In this document: positions 25,769 to 32,657 of the stretch, one piece after another
Layout: each line of letters opens with the position of its first letter
How positions within the stretch are numbered: the first letter of the stretch is position 1
DNA from: Betaproteobacteria bacterium
Lineage (GTDB): Bacteria; Pseudomonadota; Gammaproteobacteria; Burkholderiales; Rhodocyclaceae
Direction: 5' to 3'
Assembly (NCBI GenBank): GCA_004295105.1
Contig: SHNC01000136.1
Coordinates: forward strand, 1-32,657
DNA length: 32,657 bases
Notes under the pieces: model-generated
What the model was told of the DNA's origin: nothing
The model's database searches: none
Seen by the model: the letters and a program-made list of their open reading frames with translations, nothing else
Position numbers and translations under genes: made by a program

Positions 25769-28305
25769 GCAGCGTGCTGCGCCGGATCTTCGTCGCCAGC
25801 CTGCTCAAACGTCGGCTGGCGAGTACGCTGTCGCTGCTGTCGATCGCGCTCGGCGTGGCGCTTGGTCTGGCGGTCCAGATCATCCATGGCGCCGCGCTGG
25901 ACGAGTTCGGCCAGGGCATACGGCGCATGTCCGGCGTCGCCGACCTGCAGGTGGTGGGTGCGCGCGAGGGCTTCGATGAGGGGCTTTACGCGGTGCTGGC
26001 CCTGCGGCCCGAAGTGGCCGAGGCGAGCCCGGTGCTCGAGATCGAAGCGCGCATCCCGGGCGCGACCACGCCCTTGCGCATCCTCGGCATCGATCTGTTC
26101 CGGGTCGCATACGTGCAAGCGCAACTGCTGCCGGTGCCCGACCGCGCACCGACGGTGATGACCGATCGCATGGCTGCCTTGCGCGACGACGCGGTGTTCC
26201 TGTCGGATGAGGCGGAAGCCTTCCTGCTTCCGGATGGCGCGGTGCACGGCGAGGAAGGTTCCCGCCGGCTCACGGTGCAATCGGGCCTGCAAGTGCATGA
26301 ATTGAACGTCGCGGGGCAGGTGCCCGGCGCGCGCGAGCGCCTCGGCGTGATGGACATCGCGGCGGCCCAGGACGTCTTCGGTCGCACCGGCCTGCTGACG
26401 CGAATCGACCTGCGCCTTGTGGCAGGCCTGGATGTGGCGCAGGCGATCGCCGCCCTGTCGCCGCTGCTGCCTGCCGGTGTCGTGCTGCGGCCGGTCGAGG
26501 AGGCCGCGACCGAGGCCGCCGGCCTGTCGCGCGCCTATCGCGTAAATCTCACCATGCTGGCGGCGATCGCGCTGCTGACGGGCGGCTTCCTGGTCTTCTC
26601 CGCGCAATGGCTCGCCGTCGTACGCCGCCGACGGGAGTTCGGCGTGTTGCGCGCCCTCGGACTGGAGCGCGGACAACTCGTGCACGGGCTGCTCGCCGAG
26701 GGCGCGGTGATCGGCTGCGCCGGCGGTGTCGTCGGGGTGGCCCTGGCCCACGGTCTGGCCGCGCTGGCGTTCCGCCTCGCGGGCGCCGACCTCGGCGCCG
26801 GATTCTTCCAGGGCATGGCGCCGACGTTACGCTTCGATCTGCCGCTGTCTGCCGGCTACTTGTGCCTGGGAATCGCCGCCGGTGTCGGCGGCACCTGGCT
26901 GCCCGCGCGCGAGGCGGCCCGCGTCGCACCGGTACGCGCGCTGCACGTGGCCGGCGTTGCTGGCGGGGCGTTCCGGGCCGGACGGGCCCGCGCCGCGGCC
27001 GCCTTCAGCGCCCTCGCGCTCGCCGGCCTCGCCTGCCTGCTGCCGCCCGTCGGCGGTATTCCTCTGGGAGGCTACGCTGCGGTGGTCGCCATCCTCGCTG
27101 CCGCCATCCTCGCCTTGCCGGCCTTGACGGTGCTGGTTACGAAGCTCCTTGCCGGGGGGCGGCATCCGCTCTGGCGACTGGCGCGGGCGCGTTTCGTCGC
27201 ATCGCCGCAGCAGGTGGTGGTGGCCGGCGCCGGCGTGGTGGCGAGCGTCGCCTTGGCCTCGGCTATGGCGATCATGGTCAATTCCTTCCGCTTGTCGGTG
27301 GACGACTGGCTGACCCAGGTTCTGCCCGCCGATCTTTATCTGCGGGCCTCCTCGTCGGCGGCCAGCGGTTATCTCGACGACGCGGCATTGGGGCGCATCC
27401 GCGCGCTGCCGGGTGTGGCCGGCGTCGATACCGTGCGCGCGGTCAACCTCAGGCTCGATGCCGCAAGCCCGCCGATCACGCTGCTGGCGAGGCCGGTGGC
27501 GCAGGGCTGGGGGTTGCCGCTGGTGGCGGGCGGGATGCGCCCGCCGCCCGCGAATGCGGAACTGCCGCCGGCGTGGATCTCCGAGGCGGTCGCCGATGGC
27601 CACCGCCTGGCACCGGGCGAACGCCTGACCCTGCCCATCGGCGGGGCGATGCGCAGCTTCGCGGTCGCCGGTGTCTGGCGCGACTACGCCCGTCAGCATG
27701 GTGCCGTCGTCATCGAACGGGCAACCTACGTGGCGATGACCGGCGATGCGCGCATCAACGACGTCGCGATCCGTCTCGCACCGGGTCACGATGCGGGCGA
27801 GGTTGCAACCGCGCTGCGCGCGCTTTTCGGCGCGGAGCGGGTGGACATCGCCCGACCGGGCGAGATTCGCGCGATCACGCTGCAGATCTTCGACCGCACC
27901 TTCCTGATCACCTATCTGATGGAGGCGGTCGCCGTCGCGATCGGTCTGTTCGGCATCGCCACGACCTTCGCGGCGCAGGCGGCAACGCGCAAGGGTGAGT
28001 TCGGCATGCTGCGCCACTTCGGCCTCACACGCCGCGACATCGGCCGCCTGCTGGCGCTGGAAGGGGTGCTGGCCTGCCTGATGGGTGTGCTGACGGGGCT
28101 GCTCGGCGGCGCCGCGTTGTCGGTGGTCCTGATCGAAGTGATCAACCGGCAGAGCTTTCACTGGAGCATGGATTTCGCCGTGCCTTGGGGCGCCCTGGTG
28201 CTGTTCGCTGTTAGCCTCGTGTTGCTGGCCGGCTGGGTGGCGCGGCTTGCCGGGGCGCACGCGATGCGCCAGTCCGCCGTGCTGGCAGTGAAGGAGGATT
28301 GGTGA
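25765..28305 (+). CDS. FtsX-fold ABC permease with two FtsX domains (YbbP/AttG-like)
   Basis: This 846-residue inner-membrane protein has a first transmembrane helix at about residues 16-36 (STLSLLSIALGVALGLAVQII) and then a large periplasmic domain. FtsX domain 1 lies near residues 250-400; LRALGLERGQLVHGLLAEG is its coupling-helix region. A second amphipathic and periplasmic part (AADLYLRASS-type, PADLYLRASSSAASG) and FtsX domain 2 near residues 715-835 follow (ATRKGEFGMLRHFGLTRRDIGRLLALEG). This layout is that of YbbP-type permeases. These proteins do not form a classic import channel. The substrate is unknown, though envelope lipids or hydrophobic compounds are plausible given the next gene. 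It overlaps both neighbours, at 25765-25768 and 28305. Confidence 0.9.
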   Translation: MSSVLRRIFVASLLKRRLASTLSLLSIALGVALGLAVQIIHGAALDEFGQGIRRMSGVADLQVVGAREGFDEGLYAVLALRPEVAEASPVLEIEARIPGATTPLRILGIDLFRVAYVQAQLLPVPDRAPTVMTDRMAALRDDAVFLSDEAEAFLLPDGAVHGEEGSRRLTVQSGLQVHELNVAGQVPGARERLGVMDIAAAQDVFGRTGLLTRIDLRLVAGLDVAQAIAALSPLLPAGVVLRPVEEAATEAAGLSRAYRVNLTMLAAIALLTGGFLVFSAQWLAVVRRRREFGVLRALGLERGQLVHGLLAEGAVIGCAGGVVGVALAHGLAALAFRLAGADLGAGFFQGMAPTLRFDLPLSAGYLCLGIAAGVGGTWLPAREAARVAPVRALHVAGVAGGAFRAGRARAAAAFSALALAGLACLLPPVGGIPLGGYAAVVAILAAAILALPALTVLVTKLLAGGRHPLWRLARARFVASPQQVVVAGAGVVASVALASAMAIMVNSFRLSVDDWLTQVLPADLYLRASSSAASGYLDDAALGRIRALPGVAGVDTVRAVNLRLDAASPPITLLARPVAQGWGLPLVAGGMRPPPANAELPPAWISEAVADGHRLAPGERLTLPIGGAMRSFAVAGVWRDYARQHGAVVIERATYVAMTGDARINDVAIRLAPGHDAGEVATALRALFGAERVDIARPGEIRAITLQIFDRTFLITYLMEAVAVAIGLFGIATTFAAQAATRKGEFGMLRHFGLTRRDIGRLLALEGVLACLMGVLTGLLGGAALSVVLIEVINRQSFHWSMDFAVPWGALVLFAVSLVLLAGWVARLAGAHAMRQSAVLAVKEDW

Positions 28306-29492
28306 TGAGGGGCCCGAGTGCGGCACGGACGGGGGAGGGCGGCAATGTCCGGCGCTTCATGTGCGGCCTGCTGCTGTGGCGCGCGCTGTTCGGGTTTGCG
28401 GGCGGCGCTTGCGCCCAAACCGATGGTGACGCCGTCTTCGCACCGGTCCGGCCGGACACGGTGCTCGAATTCCCGCGCGATCTCGGCGCGCATCCCGAGT
28501 TTCGCACCGAGTGGTGGTACGTGACCGGCTGGGTCACCGACGAGGCGGGCGTCGACCGCGGCTTCCAGGTGACCTTCTTTCGCGTACGCACCGCCATCGG
28601 CGAGCGCAGCAGGAGCCGCTTCGCACCCCGGCAACTGGTGCTGGCGCATGCTGCCATCGCCGACCCTGCCGTCGGCCGGCTGCGACATGCCGAGCGCGCC
28701 GAGCGCGCGCTGCCTCCGCTGGTCGGTGCCGATGAGGGCCGAACGCGTACCTGGGTGCGCGACTGGTCACTCGACTGGGATGGGGAGCGCTACCGCACGC
28801 GGATTGCAGCGGAGGGTTTCTCGTTCGAGCTCGATTTCGTGCCCGACGGGCCACCGCTGCTGAACGGTCATGGTGGCTTCAGCCAGAAGGCTTCGGACCC
28901 GAAGCACGCCAGCCACTACTACAGTCGTCCGCAACTCGTGGTGCGGGGCGACTTGCGGCTCGACGGCGAGCGCCATGCGGTGCGCGGCCGCGCCTGGCTC
29001 GACCATGAGTGGTCCAGCGAGCTGATGCCGGAGCGTGCGCGGGGCTGGGACTGGATCGGCATCAACCTTCACGAGGGCGGATCGCTGATGGCCTTCCGCA
29101 TGCGTGACGCCGACGGCCATCCGATGTGGAGCGCACTGACCCTGGTCGAAGGAGGCCGGACGCGGCGCGGCGAAGGACCGGACGCCGTGCGTTTCGTGCC
29201 GCTGCGCACCTGGCGCTCGCCTCGTACCGGCGCCGACTACCCGGTGGAGTGGGAGCTGGAGCTTCCGGCCAGCACAGCCGGCGATCGCGTCAGACGGCTG
29301 CGCCTGGTACCCCTGATGGACGACCAGGAACTCGACAGCTCGCGTTCGGCCGGCGCGATCTACTGGGAAGGCGCGGTGCGCGTCCTGGCCGCCGGCGACG
29401 CGTCGGCAGGCAACGAGATTCCCGGGCCTGCGCGTGAGATCGGCCGTGGCTATCTGGAGATGACCGGTTATGCCAATCGACCCCGGATGTGA
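28305..29492 (+). CDS. Secreted CrtC/AttH-family lipocalin-like protein
   Basis: This 395-residue protein belongs to the family of CrtC (carotenoid 1,2-hydratase) and AttH. It has the conserved opening HPEFRTEWWYVTGWV, then GFQVTFFRVR, a GFSQKASDPKHASHYYS stretch, the core RGRAWLDHEWSSELM and WDWIGINLHEGGSLMAFRMR. The N-terminus (MCGLLLWRALFGFAGGACAQ) reads as a signal peptide with an A-C-A cleavage site, giving a periplasmic protein; the GGAC could be mistaken for a lipobox but lacks the usual Leu. The ATG at 28305 was chosen over in-frame TTG and GTG just upstream because AAGGAGG is 7 nt before it. CrtC-like names in databases do not imply carotenoid synthesis. Placement after an ABC/FtsX pair is the AttEFGH-type arrangement and suggests handling of a hydrophobic ligand. 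Confidence 0.88.
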   Translation: MRGPSAARTGEGGNVRRFMCGLLLWRALFGFAGGACAQTDGDAVFAPVRPDTVLEFPRDLGAHPEFRTEWWYVTGWVTDEAGVDRGFQVTFFRVRTAIGERSRSRFAPRQLVLAHAAIADPAVGRLRHAERAERALPPLVGADEGRTRTWVRDWSLDWDGERYRTRIAAEGFSFELDFVPDGPPLLNGHGGFSQKASDPKHASHYYSRPQLVVRGDLRLDGERHAVRGRAWLDHEWSSELMPERARGWDWIGINLHEGGSLMAFRMRDADGHPMWSALTLVEGGRTRRGEGPDAVRFVPLRTWRSPRTGADYPVEWELELPASTAGDRVRRLRLVPLMDDQELDSSRSAGAIYWEGAVRVLAAGDASAGNEIPGPAREIGRGYLEMTGYANRPRM

Positions 29493-29739
29493 GGCGGGGA
29501 AATCCAGGCAAACGAGCAAGGCGGGTGAGCTCTTGTGAGCGCGGCAAGCGCGAGCCTGGCGTCCGGCAGGGCACAGGTATCCGATGGCAAGGTCAAGAAC
29601 GACTCAGCGAGCGCGGAGCAACACGGCGCCATGCCTTCGTACTCATTTTCGTCCCGTCCGGCAGCATTGCACGCCTTGGCCTGCGGCGCCGATGCGATAA
29701 TCCGGCCGGCGTAATTTCCGCGACGCGAAGGCAGGGGTC
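29493..29739. other. Intergenic region between the CrtC-like gene and rfbD
   Basis: There are 247 bp without a credible gene. A GATAAT at 29696-29701, 38 nt upstream of the rfbD ATG, could be a -10, but no good -35 sits at 16-18 bp; a TTGCAC lies 23 bp upstream. A GGCAGGGG precedes the rfbD start. No convincing terminator hairpin was seen after the CrtC-like gene. Confidence 0.4.
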
Positions 29740-30630
29740 ATGAAGGTTCTGTTGCTGGGTGCCAATGGGCAGGTGGGCTGGGAGCTTCAGCGCTCGCTCG
29801 CACCGGTGGGTGATGTGGTGGCACTCGGTCGCATGGGCGGCGATGGGCTGTGCGGCGACCTTGCGCGCCCTGATGAACTCGTGGCCAGCGTACGTCGCGT
29901 GGCCCCGGACGTGATCGTCAATGCCGCAGCCTATACGGCCGTCGACAAGGCGGAGAGCGAACCCGACCTTGCCCGCGCGATCAACACCGAGGCCGTGCGC
30001 CGCCTGGCCGCCGAGGCAGCCACCCTGGGCGCCTGGCTGGTGCATTACTCCACCGACTACGTCTTCGACGGCAGCGGTGACCACCCGTGGCGCGAGGATG
30101 CCGCCACCGGCCCGCTGTCCGTGTACGGCCGCAGCAAGCTCGAGGGCGAGGAGGCGATCCGCGCCAGCGGCTGTCGCCATCTGATCCTGCGCACGTCGTG
30201 GGTGTATGCGGCGCGCGGCGGCAACTTCGCCCGCACGATGCTGCGACTGGCGGCCGAGCGTGACCGTTTGACCGTGATCGCCGACCAGATCGGTGCGCCC
30301 ACCGGCGCCGAACTGATCGCCGACGTCAGCGCCCACGCCTTGCGCAGCGCATTGCGCGACGACAAGCTGTCCGGCATCTATCACCTGGCCGCATCGGGCG
30401 AAACGAGCTGGCATGGCTACGCCCGCTTCGTCATCGATGAGGCTCGCGCGTTGGGCCTTGCACTGAAGGTGACGGACATCGCCCCCATCCCGACCTCGGA
30501 ATATCCGACCCCCGCACGGCGCCCACTGAATTCGCGCCTCGACACCGCGCGGCTGCGCGACCTCTTCGGCCTCGCGCTGCCCGACTGGCGCATCGGCGTG
30601 CGGCGCATGTTGCGCGAGGTCCTGCAGTAG
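29740..30630 (+). CDS. rfbD: dTDP-4-dehydrorhamnose reductase
   Basis: RfbD (RmlD) makes the last step of dTDP-L-rhamnose synthesis, an NAD(P)H-dependent reduction. The 296-residue short-chain-dehydrogenase-like protein has the Rossmann motif LLLGANGQVG (G7, G10, G13) and VNAAAYTAVDKAESEP. It also has the STDYVFDG segment, the catalytic Y129-xxx-K133 (VYGRSKLEGE), RTSWVYAARGGNFARTM and QIGAPTGAELIAD, and a C-terminal PTPARRPLNSRLD. The start is the ATG at 29740. rfbA, rfbB and rfbC are not in the window, so this copy is either displaced from its cluster or serves a single-gene locus. manC follows 77 nt later, suggesting surface-polysaccharide supply. Confidence 0.95.
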   Translation: MKVLLLGANGQVGWELQRSLAPVGDVVALGRMGGDGLCGDLARPDELVASVRRVAPDVIVNAAAYTAVDKAESEPDLARAINTEAVRRLAAEAATLGAWLVHYSTDYVFDGSGDHPWREDAATGPLSVYGRSKLEGEEAIRASGCRHLILRTSWVYAARGGNFARTMLRLAAERDRLTVIADQIGAPTGAELIADVSAHALRSALRDDKLSGIYHLAASGETSWHGYARFVIDEARALGLALKVTDIAPIPTSEYPTPARRPLNSRLDTARLRDLFGLALPDWRIGVRRMLREVLQ

Positions 30631-30664
30631 GCCGGTCCGGCTCCGCCACCGCCCTGTGGCCAGT

Positions 30665-30694
30665 TTCGACCATTGAAGATTCGACGATTGAGAA
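30665..30694 (+). repeat. Two tandem 15-bp direct repeats before manC
   Basis: TTCGACCATTGAAGA (30665-30679) is followed directly by TTCGACGATTGAGAA (30680-30694), with 12 of 15 positions identical. The pair lies 13 nt before the manC ATG, where the ribosome-binding site should be. It could be a regulator site or a relic of local duplication. There is no further evidence for either. Confidence 0.4.
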
Positions 30695-30707
30695 CGAGAT
30701 CCAGCAG

Positions 30708-32156
30708 ATGACGATCAAGAGCGTAATCCTTTCCGGCGGATCCGGTACCCGCCTGTGGCCCGCCTCGCGCGAGACCTATCCGAAGCAATTGCTGCCGCTC
30801 ACCGGGGAAAACTCCCTGCTGCAGGAGACGGCACTGCGGCTGAAGGGCTTCGAAGCGACGGAGGTCGATCCGCGCCCGATCGTCGTGAGCAACGAGGAAT
30901 ATCGCTTCATCATCGCGGAACAGTTGCGCCAGATCGGCGTCCGTTCGCCGCAGATCGTGCTCGAGCCGGTCGGCCGCAATACCGCGCCGGCGCTGACGCT
31001 GGCCGCCCACGTGGCGAGCGAGGAGGGCGATCCGGTGTTGCTGGTGATGCCGGCCGACCACGTCATCGCCGACGTCGACGCCTTCCAGCGCGGCATTGCC
31101 GAAGGCGCCGTACTCGCGGCCGGCGGGGCGCTGGTCACCTTCGGCATCGTTCCCGATCGCCCCGAAACCGGCTATGGCTACATCCGCGCGGGCGATGTGC
31201 CCATGGGGGCCGACACCGCGCGCAGTCTGCTCGAGTTCGTCGAGAAACCTGATGCCGAGACGGCGCAGACCTATGTGGAAAGCGGCCAGTATTTCTGGAA
31301 TAGCGGCATCTTCATGATGAAGGCCTCGGTGTGGCTGCGTGCCATCGCACAGTGCAATCCGGCGATGGCCACCGCCTGCGGCGAGGCAGCAACCGGATCT
31401 CAGCGCGACGCCGACTTCCTGCGTGTCGAGCGCGCTGCGTTCGAGCGCTGCCCGTCGGATTCGATCGACTACGCGGTCATGGAGCGGCTGCCGTCGGCGC
31501 CGGAACTCGGCGCCGGCGTGGTCGTGCCGCTGTCGGCGGGCTGGTCCGACGTCGGCGCGTGGGATGCGCTGTGGGCGGTGTCGGACAAGGACGCCCAGGG
31601 CAACAGCGCTCGCGGCGAAGTGATGTTCGAGGCAAGCCGCAACACGCTGGTGCATGCCAACAACCGCCTGGTGGCGGCGATCGGATGCGAGGACATGGTG
31701 GTCGTGGAAACGCCCGACGCGGTGATGGTCGCGCACAAGAGCCGCACACAGGACGTGAAGAAGGTCGTCGCCCGACTGAAGGCCGAAGGCCGCAGCCTCG
31801 CGCAAAGCCATCGCAAGGTGTATCGGCCGTGGGGCTGGTACGACTCGATCGATGCCGGCGAGCGCTTCCAGGTCAAGCGCATCGTGGTCAATCCGGGTGC
31901 CAAGCTCAGCCTGCAGATGCACCATCATCGCGCCGAGCACTGGATCGTCGTGCGCGGTACGGCCGAGGTGACCTGCGGCGAAAAGGTCTTCCTGCTGGCG
32001 GAAAACGAGTCGACCTACATACCTCTGGGCCACAGGCACCGTCTAGCCAACCCGGGCCGGCTGCCGCTGGAGATCATCGAAGTCCAGTCGGGCGGCTATC
32101 TGGGCGAAGACGACATCGTTCGCTTCGACGACAAGTACGGACGTGCCGGGCAATGA
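30708..32156 (+). CDS. manC: Mannose-1-phosphate guanylyltransferase / mannose-6-phosphate isomerase
   Basis: This 482-residue type II ManC/CpsB/AlgA enzyme makes GDP-mannose and, through its C-terminal cupin, may isomerize fructose-6-P to mannose-6-P. The nucleotidyltransferase half has ILSGGSGTRLWPASRETYPK near residue 7-26, EPVGRNTAPAL, VMPADHVI, FVEKPDAETA, YFWNSGIFMMKA and GWSDVGAWDAL. The cupin half has YRPWGWYDSID, FQVKRIVVNPGAKLSLQMHH, HRAEHWIVVRGTAEV and IPLGHRHRLANPG, which carries the metal-binding His. Both halves look intact. The ATG at 30708 has no strong ribosome-binding site. No manB (phosphomannomutase) is nearby. A terminator-like palindrome follows. Confidence 0.96.
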   Translation: MTIKSVILSGGSGTRLWPASRETYPKQLLPLTGENSLLQETALRLKGFEATEVDPRPIVVSNEEYRFIIAEQLRQIGVRSPQIVLEPVGRNTAPALTLAAHVASEEGDPVLLVMPADHVIADVDAFQRGIAEGAVLAAGGALVTFGIVPDRPETGYGYIRAGDVPMGADTARSLLEFVEKPDAETAQTYVESGQYFWNSGIFMMKASVWLRAIAQCNPAMATACGEAATGSQRDADFLRVERAAFERCPSDSIDYAVMERLPSAPELGAGVVVPLSAGWSDVGAWDALWAVSDKDAQGNSARGEVMFEASRNTLVHANNRLVAAIGCEDMVVVETPDAVMVAHKSRTQDVKKVVARLKAEGRSLAQSHRKVYRPWGWYDSIDAGERFQVKRIVVNPGAKLSLQMHHHRAEHWIVVRGTAEVTCGEKVFLLAENESTYIPLGHRHRLANPGRLPLEIIEVQSGGYLGEDDIVRFDDKYGRAGQ

Positions 32157-32162
32157 CACCAC

Positions 32163-32202
32163 CGCCGGCCGCCGCCACGCCGCGGCGTGGCGGCGGCCGG
32201 CG
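32163..32202. terminator. Perfect 40-bp palindrome after manC
   Basis: Positions 32163-32182 and 32183-32202 are exact reverse complements, with no spacer. The left arm reads CGCCGGCCGCCGCCACGCCG. As RNA it can form an 18-bp GC-rich stem with a 4-nt loop, starting 6 nt after the manC stop. It lacks a T-run and is followed at once by the tRNA -10, so it may stop or slow manC read-through, act as an mRNA 3' block, or be bound by protein. The bases were checked pair by pair. Confidence 0.7.
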
Positions 32203-32206
32203 CGTG

Positions 32207-32220
32207 TATAATGCGCGCGC
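32207..32220 (+). promoter_or_regulatory. tRNA-Leu promoter -10 with GC-rich discriminator
   Basis: TATAAT (32207-32212) is a perfect consensus -10, followed by GCGCGCGC (32213-32220), a GC-rich discriminator of the kind seen at stringently controlled stable-RNA promoters. The -35 position (about 32184-32189, GGCGTG) falls inside the palindrome and has no match to TTGACA. Transcription would begin near 32219, about 22 nt before the tRNA. Confidence 0.65.
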
Positions 32221-32240
32221 TTCACGAGCGCGCCGGTTAC

Positions 32241-32325
32241 GCGGGGATGGCGGAATTGGTAGACGCACTGGATTTAGGTTCCAGCGCCGCAAGGCGTGAG
32301 AGTTCGAGTCTCTTTCCCCGCACCA
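32241..32325 (+). tRNA. tRNA-Leu (anticodon UAG)
   Basis: The 85-nt gene folds into a full cloverleaf with a long variable arm, as leucine tRNAs do. The acceptor stem pairs GCGGGGA (32241-32247) with TCCCCGC (32315-32321), followed by discriminator A and an encoded CCA (32323-32325). The anticodon arm is CTGGA-TTTAGGT-TCCAG, giving anticodon TAG, which reads CUA and CUG codons. The T arm contains GTTCGAGTC. In many betaproteobacteria a tRNA-Leu lies just before tig-clpP-clpX. Here no tig start is visible in the next 330 nt. Confidence 0.97.
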
Positions 32326-32657
32326 TGTTTCTTGAGTCGAATGTGTGTAGGCAAAACAGCGATAATGTGCATTATGTAAACGTAAAAACCGATAGCTTAA
32401 CCGCTGTCAGTAATCTCGTTCCGTTCACATGGGCGCCGCACAAGCGTGGCCCAAGGCCGGATGTCGCCGCGGCCAAAGCACGCCAGATCGCGCAGCCGAC
32501 AGCCGAGAACGATCGACGGCCGTGACGCAGCCCTCGACGATCGGCTTGCGCGTCTGCGTCCGGCCACACCGCTGCTGTTCCGCGGTTCTCTCACCCGCCG
32601 GCGACATCCGATTCGCCCATGCTCGAAGGGCCGCTGACGCAGATCGAGGTGTGATTC
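32326..32657. other. Gene-less, compositionally unusual region after tRNA-Leu
   Basis: The first approximately 85 nt (32326-32410) are about 40% G+C by hand count, far below the rest of the window. They hold the palindrome ATAATG-TG-CATTAT (32362-32375), nested within a wider inverted pair ACAGCG (32356-32361) and CGCTGT (32402-32407). From 32411 to the edge the sequence is GC-rich with several overlapping short open frames, but none has a ribosome-binding site or recognizable product. One minus-strand frame ends at 32591-32593 after 21 codons from the edge and could be a gene's C-terminus; that is not established. Confidence 0.5.
32362..32375. repeat. AT-rich palindrome ATAATG-TG-CATTAT
   Basis: This is a perfect 6-bp inverted repeat with a 2-nt centre, 37 nt after the tRNA 3' end, in the lowest-GC part of the window. 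Symmetric sites of this shape can be regulator operators or recombinase core sites. A role in an element that integrated at the tRNA is inference only. Confidence 0.45.

Noticed and set aside
26827..28326. A 499-codon minus-strand frame opposite the FtsX permease
   Set aside because: It is a shadow of a hydrophobic protein gene read on the other strand, and it is highly polar and low in complexity.
30417..32039. A 540-codon minus-strand frame opposite manC
   Set aside because: It is antisense to a complete, conserved gene with no supporting signals.
32187..32525. A 112-codon plus-strand frame running through tRNA-Leu
   Set aside because: It reads through a clear tRNA gene; the residues AELVDALDLGSSAARRESS are the familiar mistranslation of a tRNA-Leu.
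1..32657. CRISPR arrays, prophage genes, toxin-antitoxin pairs and rRNA genes
   Set aside because: I looked for evenly spaced repeats, integrase or capsid genes, small paired frames with Shine-Dalgarno sites and rRNA motifs, and saw none.

Overview
The window is GC-rich (roughly two thirds G+C by eye) and densely coded. It looks like a betaproteobacterial chromosome, most likely Rhodocyclales (Thauera/Azoarcus/Aromatoleum-like). This rests on protein character, on the gene order map-glnD / rpsB-tsf-pyrH-frr-uppS-cdsA-dxr-rseP-bamA-skp-lpxD-fabZ-lpxA-lpxB-rnhB, and on linked hpnCDE squalene genes. The genus is an inference; no 16S gene is present.

Layout. 1-428 (minus): the start of an unidentified membrane protein and a small Flp-type pilin. 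604-1110 (plus): a YqhA-family membrane protein, tail to tail with glnD. 1120-4532 (minus): map-glnD. 4618-19826 (plus): a long, tightly packed housekeeping run covering ribosomal protein S2, EF-Ts, UMP kinase, ribosome recycling, undecaprenyl-PP and CDP-DAG synthesis, the MEP pathway, the site-2 protease, BamA, Skp, lipid A acylation, RNase HII and an rRNA methyltransferase. Many junctions are ATGA or longer overlaps, implying translational coupling. 19891-21815 (plus): yaaA and an M14 cytosolic-type carboxypeptidase. 21964-24975 (minus): hpnC-hpnD-hpnE, which make squalene from farnesyl-PP. Divergent from these, 25091-29492 (plus): a LolD/YbbA-like ATPase, an FtsX-type permease and a secreted CrtC/AttH lipocalin-like protein. 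29740-32156 (plus): rfbD and a bifunctional manC, nucleotide-sugar enzymes for surface polysaccharide. 32241-32325: tRNA-Leu(UAG). After it come about 85 nt of AT-rich, palindrome-bearing DNA and then gene-less GC-rich sequence to the edge.

Function. The central block is an envelope-building operon. UppS, CdsA and Dxr supply lipid carriers, phospholipid precursor and isoprenoids. RseP, BamA and Skp handle outer-membrane protein stress and assembly. LpxD, FabZ, LpxA and LpxB build lipid A. The hpnCDE genes draw on the same isoprenoid supply to make squalene. The divergent ABC/FtsX/CrtC-like set is a plausible, unproven envelope lipid-handling system.

Most of the window is ordinary conserved sequence. 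The points most worth a second look are the hpnCDE / ABC-CrtC divergon with overlapping -10 elements, the AATGC/GCATT inverted repeats at the pilin promoter, a perfect 40-bp palindrome in front of the tRNA-Leu promoter, the possible mobile-element boundary after that tRNA, and the Val at the acyl-chain ruler position of LpxA. I found no clearly new multi-gene system.
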